Source: Pontibacter flavimaris (GTDB lineage Bacteria; Bacteroidota; Bacteroidia; Cytophagales; Hymenobacteraceae). Taken from it: a stretch of 64,000 nt of DNA. The first letter of the stretch is position 1. Every line of letters starts with the position of its first letter. Shown one piece after another: positions 8,518-16,636 of this stretch. The stretch lies in contig NZ_LVWA01000009.1 of assembly GCF_001907195.1 (NCBI RefSeq), forward strand, positions 62,001 to 126,000, read 5' to 3'. Position numbers and translations under genes: made by a program. Under the pieces are notes generated by a model. It saw only the letters and a program-made list of their open reading frames with translations. It had not been told where the DNA came from and made no database searches.

Positions 8518-8605
8518 AGAAAAATAAGGGACCACCACGTGCATACTCAATGCTTCGGCAGCACCTCGCTCACCTCATATACGAATACCATTACCCCAAA
8601 ACTCC

Positions 8606-9088
8606 ATGCCCCTCACCATTCGCCCCATACAACCTGCCGACAACGAGCCATTGGCGTCGCTGATCCGTAGTGTTTTCCGGGAGTTTAAGATAGACAAGCC
8701 CGGCACGGTTTACACCGATCCTACCACCGATGCTTTAAACCAGCTGTTCGAGCATCCCGGCAGCGCGTACTTTGTTGCTGAGGAAGATGGCCTGATAGTA
8801 GGCGGCTGTGGCGTGTATCCTACCGAAGGCTTGCCCGAAGGCTGTGCGGAGCTGGTGAAGTTTTACCTTTCTGCCGAAGCCCGGGGCAAAGGCATTGGCA
8901 ACAAACTGATGCAGCAAAGTATAAATGCGGCGCGGTAGCTTGGCTACAAGCAGTTATACTTAGAGTCGTTCCCCGAGCTGGCCAGAGCCGTATCAATGTA
9001 TGAGAAAGCAGGTTTCAGGCCCTTGCCGCACGCACTGGGCAACTCCGGGCACAACGCCTGCACCATCTGGATGCTGAAAGAACTATGA
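8606..9088 (+). pseudogene. GNAT acetyltransferase gene interrupted by one in-frame stop codon
   Basis: The frame opens at ATG 8606 (MPLTIRPIQPADNEPL) and encodes a GNAT N-acetyltransferase with the acetyl-CoA-binding motif A, AEARGKGIGNKLMQQ. A TAG codon at 8936-8938 stops it after residue 110, yet the same frame continues without gap through LGYKQLYLESFPELARA, SMYEKAGFRPLP and ends in MLKEL at 9088, exactly the expected motif B and C-terminus. One C-to-T change (CAG Gln to TAG) explains everything. The real stop overlaps the next ATG as ATGA, so the original gene was translationally coupled to the methyltransferase. A sequencing error cannot be excluded. Confidence 0.88.
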
Positions 9089-9711
9089 GCATAGAAGAAG
9101 CCTACAACCGCTGGGCCACGCAATACGACACGAACAAGAACCGCACCCGCGACCTGGAGGCGGTGGCCCTGCGCGCCACGCTGGGAAGTATAAACTTTGA
9201 GCGATGCCTGGAGATCGGCTGCGGCACGGGCAAGAATACCGAGTGGCTGGTACGAAGGGCGCTGCACGTGACGGCTGTGGATTTGTCGGAGCAGATGTTG
9301 GAGCGGGCCAAGAAGAAAGTAAGCTCCAACAAAGCCGAGTTTATACTTGCCGACATCACCCAAAGCTGGAGCTTTGCAACGCAGCCATACGACCTGGTCA
9401 GCTTCAGCCTGGTGCTGGAGCACATTGCGGACCTGAATCATACTTTCAAGCAAACGGCTGCGGTGCTAAACCACGGCGGGCATGTATACATCGGCGAGCT
9501 GCACCCTTTTAAGCAATACAGCGGCACCAAAGCCCGCTTCGACACCGAGGAGGGAAGGCAGGAGGTGGAGTGCTACACCCACCATACTTCCGATTTTGTG
9601 CAGGCCGCCCGGCGGAACGGCCTCCGGCTGGTGGACGTCAACGAGTACTTCGACGATAACGACCGCGCCGGCCTACCGCGCATCCTGACCCTCCTGTTGC
9701 AGAAAGTATAG
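9085..9711 (+). CDS. Class I SAM-dependent methyltransferase
   Basis: A 208-residue Rossmann-fold methyltransferase (Methyltransf_11/25 type). Seen: motif I LEIGCGTGKNTEWL (residues 41-54), the acidic end of strand 2 in TAVDLSEQMLERAK, motif II FILADITQ and the post-motif VSFSLVLEHIADL. The C-terminal part carries YIGELHPFKQYSGTKA, common in small-molecule methyltransferases. The substrate is not evident. Its ATG overlaps the end of the broken GNAT gene by 4 bases, so translation was designed to be coupled; with the premature stop upstream its expression may now depend on other initiation. Confidence 0.88.
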   Translation: MSIEEAYNRWATQYDTNKNRTRDLEAVALRATLGSINFERCLEIGCGTGKNTEWLVRRALHVTAVDLSEQMLERAKKKVSSNKAEFILADITQSWSFATQPYDLVSFSLVLEHIADLNHTFKQTAAVLNHGGHVYIGELHPFKQYSGTKARFDTEEGRQEVECYTHHTSDFVQAARRNGLRLVDVNEYFDDNDRAGLPRILTLLLQKV

Positions 9712-9801
9712 GGGAAAACGTCATACTATAAACTGATAGAAGGTTTTGGACCAGTTTATACTTTGGAGCTTCCATCTCAGGTCGCAAAGAACCGCGGGTA
9801 G

Positions 9802-9831
9802 TTGTGAATCTTTTAAAATAATCTATATTTG
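9802..9831 (+). promoter_or_regulatory. -33/-7 promoter upstream of the VOC gene
   Basis: TTG at 9802-9804, a 19-base spacer and TATATTTG at 9824-9831 fit the Bacteroidota -33/-7 layout. The start codon is about 94 bases further on, leaving a long leader. Confidence 0.6.
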
Positions 9832-9924
9832 GCAAAGGCTATATCAGGCTCGCCTGAGTTTCCGGCTACAAAGTATACTTGGGTCCGTTATTCCTTTTAA
9901 TTTATATTTACTAAAACGATAAAT

Positions 9925-10356
9925 ATGGCATCAATCAGCCCTTACCTAACGTTTGCGGGCAACTGCGAAGAAGCCTTCAGCTTTTACAAATCCGTATTCG
10001 GCGGCGATTTCCCGTACGTAGGCCGCTTTAAGGACATGCCCTCTGAGAACCCGGTCCCGGAGTCAGAAGGAAACAAGATCATGCACATTTCATTGCCGAT
10101 CAGCAAAGAAACCACGTTGATGGGTTCTGATTCTTCAGAGGCCTTCGGACATGCCACCGTGATGGGCAATAACTTCTCCATCTCTATCAATGCGGAGAAC
10201 GAAGAGGAAGCCAAGCGCTTGTTCGATGGATTATCGGAAGGTGGTAAGGTAACCATGCCGCTGGACAAGACTTTCTGGGGGGCGCTGTTCGGCATGTTCA
10301 CCGATAAGTTCGGCATCCAGTGGATGGTGAACTACGATTACGAGCAGAAATACTAA
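9925..10356 (+). CDS. VOC family (PhnB-like glyoxalase-fold) protein
   Basis: A 143-residue protein of the PhnB/3-demethylubiquinone methyltransferase-like branch of the vicinal oxygen chelate superfamily. Seen: SPYLTFAGNCEEAFSFYKSV at the N-terminus, the HISLPISKETTLMGSD beta strand, and the C-terminal FWGALFGMFTDKFGIQWMVN typical of this branch. Members are dimeric and mostly of unknown function; a metal-dependent enzyme role is not supported by obvious ligands. It is a single gene with its own promoter and a long leader. Confidence 0.9.
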   Translation: MASISPYLTFAGNCEEAFSFYKSVFGGDFPYVGRFKDMPSENPVPESEGNKIMHISLPISKETTLMGSDSSEAFGHATVMGNNFSISINAENEEEAKRLFDGLSEGGKVTMPLDKTFWGALFGMFTDKFGIQWMVNYDYEQKY

Positions 10357-10381
10357 GCGTCGGTTTATACTTTAAAGACAG

Positions 10382-10753
10382 GTGAAAATACTCTTAGCCG
10401 TTGGGGTAGGGAGCTTTATTGGGGGCGTGGCACGCTACCTCTTATCGGTGTTTATCCAGACGCGGGCTGCTGTTGGGTTTCCGTATGGCACATTGGGGGT
10501 AAATATACTGGGCTGCTTTCTGATCGGGCTCGTCGCGGCCCTTTTGTCCAGGGGAGGGCTGGCAGCGGAATGGCGCCCTTTCCTGATTACCGGCGTTCTG
10601 GGCGGGTTTACGACCTTCTCGGCCTTCTCGCTGGAGTCGGTGTACATGCTGCAGGCAGAGCAGTACGGGCAAGCGATGCTTTACATCCTGGCCAGCGTGG
10701 TGCTTGGCTTGCTGGCTACTTTTGCCGGTATGTGGCTGGTCAAGCTGGCCTAA
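10382..10753 (+). CDS. crcB: Fluoride exporter CrcB/Fluc
   Basis: A 123-residue, four-helix inner-membrane fluoride channel. Seen: GGVARYLLS in helix 1, GTLGVNILGCFLIG with the conserved Asn in helix 2, and TGVLGGFTTFSAFSLE carrying the family GGxTTFSTF signature with the phenylalanines lining the fluoride path. Length is normal. Translation begins at GTG 10382; no ATG lies nearby. I looked for a fluoride riboswitch in the 25 bases after the VOC gene and saw none, and the short spacing suggests co-transcription with the VOC gene. Single crcB genes form dual-topology dimers. Confidence 0.95.
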   Translation: MKILLAVGVGSFIGGVARYLLSVFIQTRAAVGFPYGTLGVNILGCFLIGLVAALLSRGGLAAEWRPFLITGVLGGFTTFSAFSLESVYMLQAEQYGQAMLYILASVVLGLLATFAGMWLVKLA

Positions 10754-10756
10754 GCC

Positions 10757-11071
10757 TTAGCTAAGAAAGCCTTCCATACTTCGGAACACCGTCACCATCG
10801 CCTGCCCTCTTTCCGACAACGTATACTCGATGTGCAGCGGTTTCTCCTGCACCACGGTCTTCACCAGGATGTCGGCTTCCTCCATCTCTTTCAGCGCCGT
10901 GGCCACCGACTGCTTGTTGGAACCCGGCAGCTGGCGCAGCAAAGCGTTAAAACGCACTGGCCCATCCAGCGCCAGCCGGAAAATCTGCGGCTTCCATTTC
11001 CCTGATAATTGCTTCAGAATGCCCTCTGCGGGGCAGCTTGGCTCGTCCGGTGAAAAATTGTTGGTAGTCAT
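10757..11071 (-). CDS. HxlR family winged-helix transcriptional regulator
   Basis: A 104-residue MarR-like regulator of the HxlR group. Seen: the CPAEGILKQLSGKWKPQIF opening (the conserved Cys sometimes senses electrophiles), RFNALLRQLPGSNKQSVATA as recognition helix region, and EYTLSERGQAM at the wing. It ends 3 bases from crcB on the opposite strand and is divergent from the DsbA-like gene across 123 bases, so it most likely controls that gene and itself. Typical HxlR proteins act as homodimers on nearby redox or detoxification genes. Confidence 0.92.
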   Translation of the reverse strand: MTTNNFSPDEPSCPAEGILKQLSGKWKPQIFRLALDGPVRFNALLRQLPGSNKQSVATALKEMEEADILVKTVVQEKPLHIEYTLSERGQAMVTVFRSMEGFLS

Positions 11072-11077
11072 GTTTTT

Positions 11078-11091
11078 TTGACTAATTGACT
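11078..11091. promoter_or_regulatory. Candidate HxlR operator (TTGACT direct repeat)
   Basis: TTGACTAATTGACT is a direct repeat of TTGACT with an 8-base period, 7 bases in front of the HxlR start codon in the divergent region shared with the DsbA-like gene. Assignment rests on position only. Confidence 0.35.
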
Positions 11092-11194
11092 CTCTTAAAG
11101 TATAGCCCGACCTTTGTAAAAGAAATCAAATACGGCCGGTTGGTTATTAGCTAACAGGCCCGCATTTACAAAGTTTAACGCAAAATAGAAGACC

Positions 11195-12109
11195 ATGGAG
11201 ACAAAACCAATAATGATGCACTGCGATATAGAGACCGGTGCTTGCGAAATACCGGTAGCACAGGCAACCACAGAAGACACCAACATTGCCGCAGCCAAGA
11301 AGCCGATCAAGCTGCTATACTTTACCGACCCGATCTGCTCCTCGTGCTGGGGCATCGATCCGCAACTGAAAAAACTGGCGTTGGAGTACGGGCCATACTT
11401 TGAAGTAGAGTACCGCATGGGCGGTCTGCTGTCGAGCTGGGATGCCTACGGCGGCCGTGACGTGAACGGACCAAAGAGCGTAGCCCAGCACTGGGAAGAG
11501 GCCGGCGCCTACTACGAGATGCCGATAGACGGCGACCTGTGGCTGGAAGACCCGCTGCCATCGTCTTACCCGCCTTCCATCGCCTTTAAGGCAGCCCAAC
11601 TGCAGGGTGAAGAGAAAGCCGCAGCGTTCCTGAGAAGAATCAAGGAGATGATCTTCCTGGAGAAGAAAAACATTGCCCGCTGGGATAACCTGGCCCTGGC
11701 CGCCGAGCAAACCGGTCTGGATGTAGCACAACTGAAGTCCGACTTTGAAGGCAAAGCTGTGGAGTTATTCCAGAAAGATCTTGCGCTGGCACGTCAACTG
11801 GGTGTGCGTGGCTTCCCGACCATCTTTGTAACCGACGAAAACGATAAGCGCGTGCTGGTATACGGCTCCCGCCCGTACGAGCAGTATGAACAGGCGCTGC
11901 TGCAGTTGCACCCGGAGGCAAAAAAGCAGGAGTATGACACTACCTATACTTCACTTTTTGCCAAGTATAGCTCGCTTACCACCAAGGAGTTTGCGGTGCT
12001 TTCGGGGCTAGAAACCGGTGAGGCGGAAGCCTACTTGCAGGAGCTGCACGCAGAGGGCAAGATCGGGAAGTATGCTTCCAAGAACGGCGCCCTGTGGTTG
12101 AAGCAGTAA
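11195..12109 (+). CDS. DsbA family protein (FrnE/SpxH-like) with C-terminal extension
   Basis: A 304-residue thioredoxin-fold protein without signal peptide. The redox site CSSC sits in FTDPICSSCWGIDPQLKK (about residues 47-55), followed by the helical insertion domain and the cis-Pro loop GVRGFPTIFV (about 207). This layout matches cytoplasmic DsbA-like proteins such as FrnE and the ClpXP adaptor YjbH/SpxH. The last 60 residues (AKYSSLTTKEFAVLSG onward) look like a small helical domain. The first 35 residues are unusual and contain two Cys. Divergent from an HxlR regulator, which fits a role in thiol or electrophile stress. The exact function is not certain. Confidence 0.87.
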   Translation: METKPIMMHCDIETGACEIPVAQATTEDTNIAAAKKPIKLLYFTDPICSSCWGIDPQLKKLALEYGPYFEVEYRMGGLLSSWDAYGGRDVNGPKSVAQHWEEAGAYYEMPIDGDLWLEDPLPSSYPPSIAFKAAQLQGEEKAAAFLRRIKEMIFLEKKNIARWDNLALAAEQTGLDVAQLKSDFEGKAVELFQKDLALARQLGVRGFPTIFVTDENDKRVLVYGSRPYEQYEQALLQLHPEAKKQEYDTTYTSLFAKYSSLTTKEFAVLSGLETGEAEAYLQELHAEGKIGKYASKNGALWLKQ

Positions 12110-12116
12110 GCTGATC

Positions 12117-12179
12117 AGAACAAATTATAAAACAAAAAGCCCCGGCATTGCCGGGGCTTTTTGTTTTATAATTTGTTCT
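12117..12179. terminator. Perfect 31-bp inverted repeat acting as terminator
   Basis: Left arm 12117-12147 and right arm 12149-12179 are exact reverse complements with a single T between them. The GC-rich centre (agccccggca) is framed by A and T runs, so it would terminate transcription from either side. The arms are much longer than needed for termination; the arms minus their outer part recur in the terminator at 12586-12615. Confidence 0.85.
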
Positions 12180-12560
12180 ATTCTTATGGCGCGAGCGTCC
12201 ACGCTCGTGACGGGCTATAGTTGGGCCTCCCCGGGACAGGTTGGCCTAGTAGATTACAAATCCTGACACGATAATAAGACACGGGTTGCGCTGTCCCGAA
12301 GCATTTCGGGGAGACCCGCGCCAGCCAATCAGGTGCCATTTAATTCCCCTCCTCGGAGGGGGTAGGGGTGGGTTTATACACTTTGCTCTTCGGGATTTGC
12401 AATCCCGAAGTTCCTGTTATGAGGATTTGCAATCCGACTCTTTTTGCTTTTAGCCCCTGTCCGACAGTTGGCAAAGTATAAAAACGGATTACAAATCCTG
12501 ATCTTAACTTGCTTTCGGATTGCAAATCCGAAAGAGCGGAGTCCCTGTCTCTAGACTAGC
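12180..12560. repeat. Intergenic cluster of short palindromes
   Basis: This gap of about 380 bases has no gene. It contains a variant of the H1 palindrome (about 12188-12215), the palindrome cccgaagcatttcggg (12295-12310), a CCCCTCC/GGAGGGG unit (from 12346), and at least four units of the type ggattTGCAatcc or ggattacaaatcc between 12395 and 12535, plus two AAGTATA motifs. The units resemble REP/BIME-like elements collected in one place. Confidence 0.7.
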
Positions 12561-12585
12561 TAATCGCAACCTGAAGTATAAAACA

Positions 12586-12615
12586 AAAAGCCCCGGCACA
12601 CTTGCCGGGGCTTTT
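12586..12615 (-). terminator. Terminator of the regulator-peroxiredoxin unit
   Basis: Perfect 13-bp stem aaaagccccggca/tgccggggctttt with a 4-nt loop, 26 bases behind the peroxiredoxin stop. Confidence 0.85.
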
Positions 12616-12640
12616 CTATCAATAAGTCACTTTATAATGC

Positions 12641-13270
12641 TTAGTGCTTTGCAAGGTAGTTAGAAACACCTTCTTTGGTAGCCTGCATCGCCTCTTTGCC
12701 TTCAGACCAGTTAGCCGGGCAAACTTCGCCTTTCTCCTCGAAATACTGCAGGGCGTCTACCATGCGCAGGGCCTCGTCGATAGAACGGCCAAGCGGCAGG
12801 TCGTTTACAACCTGGTGGCGTACCACGCCTTCTTTGTCGATCAGGAACAGACCGCGGTAAGCAACCGGCTCACCTACGAAAGTAACTTCACCTTCGTCGT
12901 TGTAGTCGTAGTGACCAGCCAGCACGTCGTAGTTCTGCGCGATTGTCTTAGACGCATCTGCTACAAGTGGGTAGTTTACACCCTCGATGCCACCCTGCTC
13001 GCGCGGAGTGCTCAGCCATGCGAAGTGAGAGAAGTGCGTGTCAGTAGAGCAGCCTACCACGGCTACGCCTTTGCGCTCAAACTCCTCCATTCTGTCCTGG
13101 AAGGCGATGATCTCTGTTGGGCACACAAACGTGAAGTCCATTGGATAGAAGTAGAAAACTACGTGCTTCTTGCCAATGTACTGCTCCAATGAAAAGTTCT
13201 CTACGAATTCGCCGTTTTCTACGGCTGTTGCTTTAAAGGAAGGTGCTTTTTTACCTACTAAAACTGCCAT
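12641..13270 (-). CDS. Typical 2-Cys peroxiredoxin (AhpC/TSA family)
   Basis: A 209-residue cytoplasmic peroxidase that reduces hydrogen peroxide and organic hydroperoxides. Seen: the peroxidatic Cys50 in FYPMDFTFVCPTE, the supporting Arg in the STPREQGG segment, GLFLIDKEGVVRH, and the resolving Cys in GEVCPANW (about 174), so it should form disulfide-linked dimers. The C-terminal tail after the resolving Cys (EAMQATKEGVSNYLAKH) contains the YL-type motif linked to overoxidation sensitivity. It lies 31 bases behind a Fur-family regulator, with a shared promoter and candidate operator. Confidence 0.95.
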   Translation of the reverse strand: MAVLVGKKAPSFKATAVENGEFVENFSLEQYIGKKHVVFYFYPMDFTFVCPTEIIAFQDRMEEFERKGVAVVGCSTDTHFSHFAWLSTPREQGGIEGVNYPLVADASKTIAQNYDVLAGHYDYNDEGEVTFVGEPVAYRGLFLIDKEGVVRHQVVNDLPLGRSIDEALRMVDALQYFEEKGEVCPANWSEGKEAMQATKEGVSNYLAKH

Positions 13271-13301
13271 GTGTTATTTGTTTTTTTGGTTATTGAATAA
13301 T

Positions 13302-13769
13302 CTATTTAGAAACTCGTGTAATGCGTATTTGTTTATCGGGCTCCACCTTATTTCCCGTCAGCTGCACCGAAAAACCCTTGATCTCGAAATTTTCCAGGTT
13401 GCGCTTGCTGAAGAAATCTGCTAAGAGTTGCTCCAGTTCTGCATCCTCAAAGTCTACGATTTCCCTGGTCTTGCTGCAGTAGATGTGGTTGTGCACGTGC
13501 GTGTTGGCGTCGTAGCGCTTGCCGCCTTCCTCCGAGAGCGCCCGTTTGATCAGGCCTGTCTCTACAAACGTGTCCAGGGTTTTGTAAACCGTGCCCAACG
13601 AGAGGGTAGGGTTGGCCGGCCGCAGGTGCTGGTATACCTCCTCGGGAGTGGGGTGGTGCCCATGCAGGTCCATCACCGCCTCGAACACCACAATGCGCTG
13701 GTGCGTGGCTTTGAGGCCACCTTCCAACAGGCGTTGTCGCAATTCGTCTCGGGTCAGGTTGTGCTGCAT
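13302..13769 (-). CDS. Fur-family regulator, probably PerR-like
   Basis: A 155-residue Fur superfamily repressor. Seen: winged-helix part with KATHQRIVVFEAV, HHPTPEEVYQHL and the DNA-contacting LSLGTVYKTLDTF, then the dimer/metal domain with GGKRYDANTHVHNHIYC. The second structural-zinc motif is reduced: CxxC is replaced by CSKT, and I see no other CxxC, so the structural zinc may be absent. Being the first gene of a unit with a peroxiredoxin argues for peroxide sensing rather than iron control. A 15-bp operator-like palindrome lies just before the ATG. Confidence 0.88.
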   Translation of the reverse strand: MQHNLTRDELRQRLLEGGLKATHQRIVVFEAVMDLHGHHPTPEEVYQHLRPANPTLSLGTVYKTLDTFVETGLIKRALSEEGGKRYDANTHVHNHIYCSKTREIVDFEDAELEQLLADFFSKRNLENFEIKGFSVQLTGNKVEPDKQIRITRVSK

Positions 13770-13775
13770 ACTAGA

Positions 13776-13790
13776 TAAGAATGTTTCTTA
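13776..13790. promoter_or_regulatory. Candidate PerR/Fur box
   Basis: TAAGAATGTTTCTTA can be read as a 7-1-7 palindrome with six of seven pairs complementary, the usual form of Fur/PerR boxes. It lies between the -7 element and the start codon of the regulator, where binding would block transcription. Confidence 0.55.
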
Positions 13791-13807
13791 CTTAGGAAAA
13801 GTTCCTG

Positions 13808-13815
13808 CAAAGATA
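13808..13815 (-). promoter_or_regulatory. -7 promoter element of the regulator-peroxiredoxin unit
   Basis: Minus strand TATCTTTG matches TAnnTTTG, about 39 bases before the regulator ATG. Confidence 0.6.
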
Positions 13816-13823
13816 AGGTGTAT

Positions 13824-14432
13824 AGTTAAGAGTTAAAAGTTAGGAGTTAATAAAGTTAGAGAGTTTAGGAGTTAGAGAGTTGGAAGTTAGAAAGTTAGAA
13901 AGTGGGTAGTGCTTTCTGGGTTTATACTTTCTGCCGCAAGTTTAGCGAAGTATAAATGTGGCTGTGCATGGTGCAAGTTTGCAACTTGCTTTCTGCGGAG
14001 CAGAAAGGTATACATCAGCAGATACTTTATACTTCGACTGGCTTCAGGGACGAAGTATGAAAGCTGTTTAATCAAAGTATAAAGTATAGCAATAGCACTA
14101 CTTGTGGTATGAAACCTATACCCTTGGAGCTCCGGATCCAACCACCCCTACCCCTCCTTGTCTAAGGCGGGGAGCCTGGTACTACTCCTGCAAACGTTTA
14201 AGCGCTGTAGCTTCTGTTTCACCTCCCTTAATTCAGGAACTTCCGGAAAAGTCCCGGATGTGACCCTTTCAGGATGACAAAAGTATAAACTGTGGCTATT
14301 AAGTTGACAGGAGAAGCAGTAAGTATAAGCTCCCCTCCTTGGATAAGGAGGGGTTGGGGTGGTTGGATAACTTTCTAACCTTCTAACTTTTTAACTCTCT
14401 AACTCCCCAACTCCCCAACTCTCTAACTCCAA
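13824..14432. repeat. Gene-free region of mixed repeats
   Basis: No gene was found in this stretch. It begins with a GTTAGAAAGTTAG-type tract (13824-13905), then several AAGTATA motifs (13920-14085), a reversed CCCCTCC-type unit (about 14136-14174), a forward palindrome of the same type at 14332-14353 followed by ttggggtggttggata, and a second TAACTTTCTAAC tract (14369-14430) reaching the stop codon of the next gene. Confidence 0.7.
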
Positions 14433-15206
14433 TTACCTTCCCTTAAACTCCGGCCTGCGTTTCTCCACAAAGGCGTTCATGCCCTCTTTCTGGTCCTCGG
14501 AGGCGAAGCAGAGGTAGAAGTTCTTGCGCTCAAAGTATAAACCTTCGTCCAGGTTGGTTTCGAAAGAGCGGTTCACGGCTTCCTTGGCCAGTTTGGCCGC
14601 CACCGGCGACATCTGGGCAATCTCTGCGGCCAGTTTAAAGGCTTCTTCCAGGTATAGCTCTACCGGTACCACGCGGTTAATCAGGCCATGCTTTTCAGCC
14701 TCAAGCGCGCTCATGAACTTACCGGTCAGTACCATTTCCATGGCTTTGGCTTTGCCGATGGCTTTGGTCAGGCGCTGCGTGCCACCGGCACCGGGCATCA
14801 CCCCGATCTTGATCTCCGGCTGGCCGAACTGCGCCGCTTCTGAGGCCACGATCATGTCGCAGGTCATGGCCAGTTCGCAGCCGCCACCCAGGGCAAAGCC
14901 CGACACGGCGGCAATGATCGGCTTCTTGGTCTTGCGAATCTGATCCCAGGTGGAGAACTGGTCGATGTTGAGCATGTCGATGGCGGTTTTGCCGGCCATT
15001 TGCTTGATATCGGCGCCGGCGGCGAAGGCGCGCTCGTTGCCTGTGATGATGATCACGCGCACGGCATCATCCTCGTCCAGCGCTTTGAGAGCATCGCGCA
15101 GCTCGCCCATCAGCTGCAGGTTCAGAGCATTGAGTTCTTTGGGGCGATTGAGTTGTATGAGCGCCACGTGCGGCTGCGACTGGGGTGTAACAAGTATAAA
15201 TTCCAT
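14433..15206 (-). CDS. Enoyl-CoA hydratase/isomerase family protein
   Basis: A 257-residue crotonase-fold enzyme that most likely hydrates trans-2-enoyl-CoA in fatty-acid beta-oxidation. Seen: the oxyanion-hole segment AFAAGADIKQMAG (near 60-70), the family signature GFALGGGCELAMTCDMI (near 104-120) with the first catalytic Glu, and FGQPEIKIGVMPGAGGTQRL (near 127-146) with the second Glu of the hydratase pair. The C-terminus ends in RRPEFKG, usual for short-chain hydratases (crotonase). Both Glu residues favour hydratase over isomerase. Single gene on the minus strand behind lysC. Confidence 0.93.
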   Translation of the reverse strand: MEFILVTPQSQPHVALIQLNRPKELNALNLQLMGELRDALKALDEDDAVRVIIITGNERAFAAGADIKQMAGKTAIDMLNIDQFSTWDQIRKTKKPIIAAVSGFALGGGCELAMTCDMIVASEAAQFGQPEIKIGVMPGAGGTQRLTKAIGKAKAMEMVLTGKFMSALEAEKHGLINRVVPVELYLEEAFKLAAEIAQMSPVAAKLAKEAVNRSFETNLDEGLYFERKNFYLCFASEDQKEGMNAFVEKRRPEFKGR

Positions 15207-15274
15207 AGTTATCGATAGGTTTCGAGTATGAAGTTAGCTTTTTGCGGCAAGTATAGAAACCGGCATAGTATAAG

Positions 15275-16549
15275 TTACCGGCACACGATCTGAAACGTGG
15301 TGCGCGTGCGCTGCTCCAGCAATACTTCCTTGCCTTCCTGTATGCGTTTTATACTTTCAGGGTTATAATTCTTAACCGTGTAGAGCTGCAGGTTGGTGTT
15401 GTAATGGATCAGGAACTGGTCCTGCAAAGTCTGCATCAGCCGCTCCAGGCGCTCGGGGTTGTAGTCGGTGCAGATGGAGAAGGAAATGGCCGAGTTCTGC
15501 ATCAGGTTGATCTTTATCCGCAGCTCCGAGAGTGCGTTGAAGATCGTGCCCAGGTTCTTTTCGGAGATAAACGTAAAGTCCTTCACCCCGAACGACACCA
15601 GGCACTGGTTCTCCTTGATGATATAGGCCGGTGCTACGACCTCAAAACGGCAGTCGCAGATCTTGGTGCCCTCGCCCTCCGGGTCCAGAAACGACTTCAC
15701 GTAGAGCGGTATCTTTTTGTTGGCCAGCGGCTTGATAGTTTTGGGGTGGATGACCGAGGCGCCGTAATAGGCCATCTCCACCGTTTCCTGGTAGGAGATC
15801 TCGGGGTAACGCACCGTATCGGGGAAGTGCTTAGGATCGGCGTTTAGCAGGCCGGCCACGTCTTTCCATATCACCATTTCCGAGGCATCGAGGCAGAAGG
15901 CGAAGATGGCGGCGCTGAAGTCGGAGCCCTCGCGGCCCAGGGTGGTGGTGAGGCCGTTGTTGGTGCCGCCCAGAAAACCCTGCGTTACCACCAACCCTTG
16001 TTGCAGCAGTTGCGGCACGTCGCGGCGGAGCAGGCGCTCGGTCCAGGCCCAGTCTACTTTCCCTTCACGCCAGTTGCTGTCGGTTTGGATATACTTGCGG
16101 CTGTCTATCAGCGTGTTGTGAATACCCTGCTCCGCCAGAAAATAATGCAGGATGGCAGACGAAAAAAGTTCGCCAAAACTTACGGTTTGATCGTATACCT
16201 TATCAAAATTATCGTTCGGAGTGATTTCCTTTAGCTGATTGTGCAGTAGCTCGAACAAATGCTCCAGCCGCCGAAAGGCGCGGTGCTCCTGATCTGCCAG
16301 CAGCTCGCGCAGCACCTGCAGGTGGTAATCCTTCAGGTTTGCAAACTCAGAAGAGAAATCTTGTTGCTGGTACGCCAGGTGCAGCAGCGCCTCCAGGGCA
16401 TTGGTGGTTTTGCCCATCGCCGACACCACCACCAGCAGCTGACCCTCTTTGCCCTGCGTTTTAAGGATGCGGGTCAGGTTATGGAACGATCCGGCGCTTC
16501 TGACAGAGGCGCCGCCAAACTTATATACTGTAATCCTTTCTGTACTCAT
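15275..16549 (-). CDS. lysC: Aspartate kinase
   Basis: A 424-residue monofunctional aspartokinase, first enzyme of the Lys/Thr/Met/Ile branch. Seen: VYKFGGASVRSAGSF at the N-terminus (Lys10 in the KFGGAS phosphate loop), SFGELFSS (near 125), the substrate/ATP region LGREGSDFSAAIFA (near 206), IWKDVAGLLNADPKH, and VIHPKTIKPL. Two C-terminal ACT-type regions (about 305-410) should mediate allosteric control. Length is close to typical, with no homoserine dehydrogenase fused. It diverges from fbp across 87 bases. Confidence 0.93.
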   Translation of the reverse strand: MSTERITVYKFGGASVRSAGSFHNLTRILKTQGKEGQLLVVVSAMGKTTNALEALLHLAYQQQDFSSEFANLKDYHLQVLRELLADQEHRAFRRLEHLFELLHNQLKEITPNDNFDKVYDQTVSFGELFSSAILHYFLAEQGIHNTLIDSRKYIQTDSNWREGKVDWAWTERLLRRDVPQLLQQGLVVTQGFLGGTNNGLTTTLGREGSDFSAAIFAFCLDASEMVIWKDVAGLLNADPKHFPDTVRYPEISYQETVEMAYYGASVIHPKTIKPLANKKIPLYVKSFLDPEGEGTKICDCRFEVVAPAYIIKENQCLVSFGVKDFTFISEKNLGTIFNALSELRIKINLMQNSAISFSICTDYNPERLERLMQTLQDQFLIHYNTNLQLYTVKNYNPESIKRIQEGKEVLLEQRTRTTFQIVCR

Positions 16550-16593
16550 ACACGGTAAAATTAGGCAACGTTCGGAATATAGCCTAAAAATGA

Positions 16594-16601
16594 TATTTTT
16601 G
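16594..16601 (+). promoter_or_regulatory. -7 promoter element of fbp
   Basis: TATTTTTG matches TAnnTTTG, 36 bases before the fbp ATG. Confidence 0.6.
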
Positions 16602-16636
16602 TAATAAAATTAAAGCTATAGGATAAAATCATCTTT

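Noticed and set aside
10357-10381. Fluoride riboswitch before crcB
   Set aside because: Only 25 bases separate crcB from the VOC gene and no pseudoknot sequence is visible.
13887-14141. An 84-codon minus-strand open frame
   Set aside because: It lies wholly in repeat tracts and AAGTATA motifs and has no protein-like composition.
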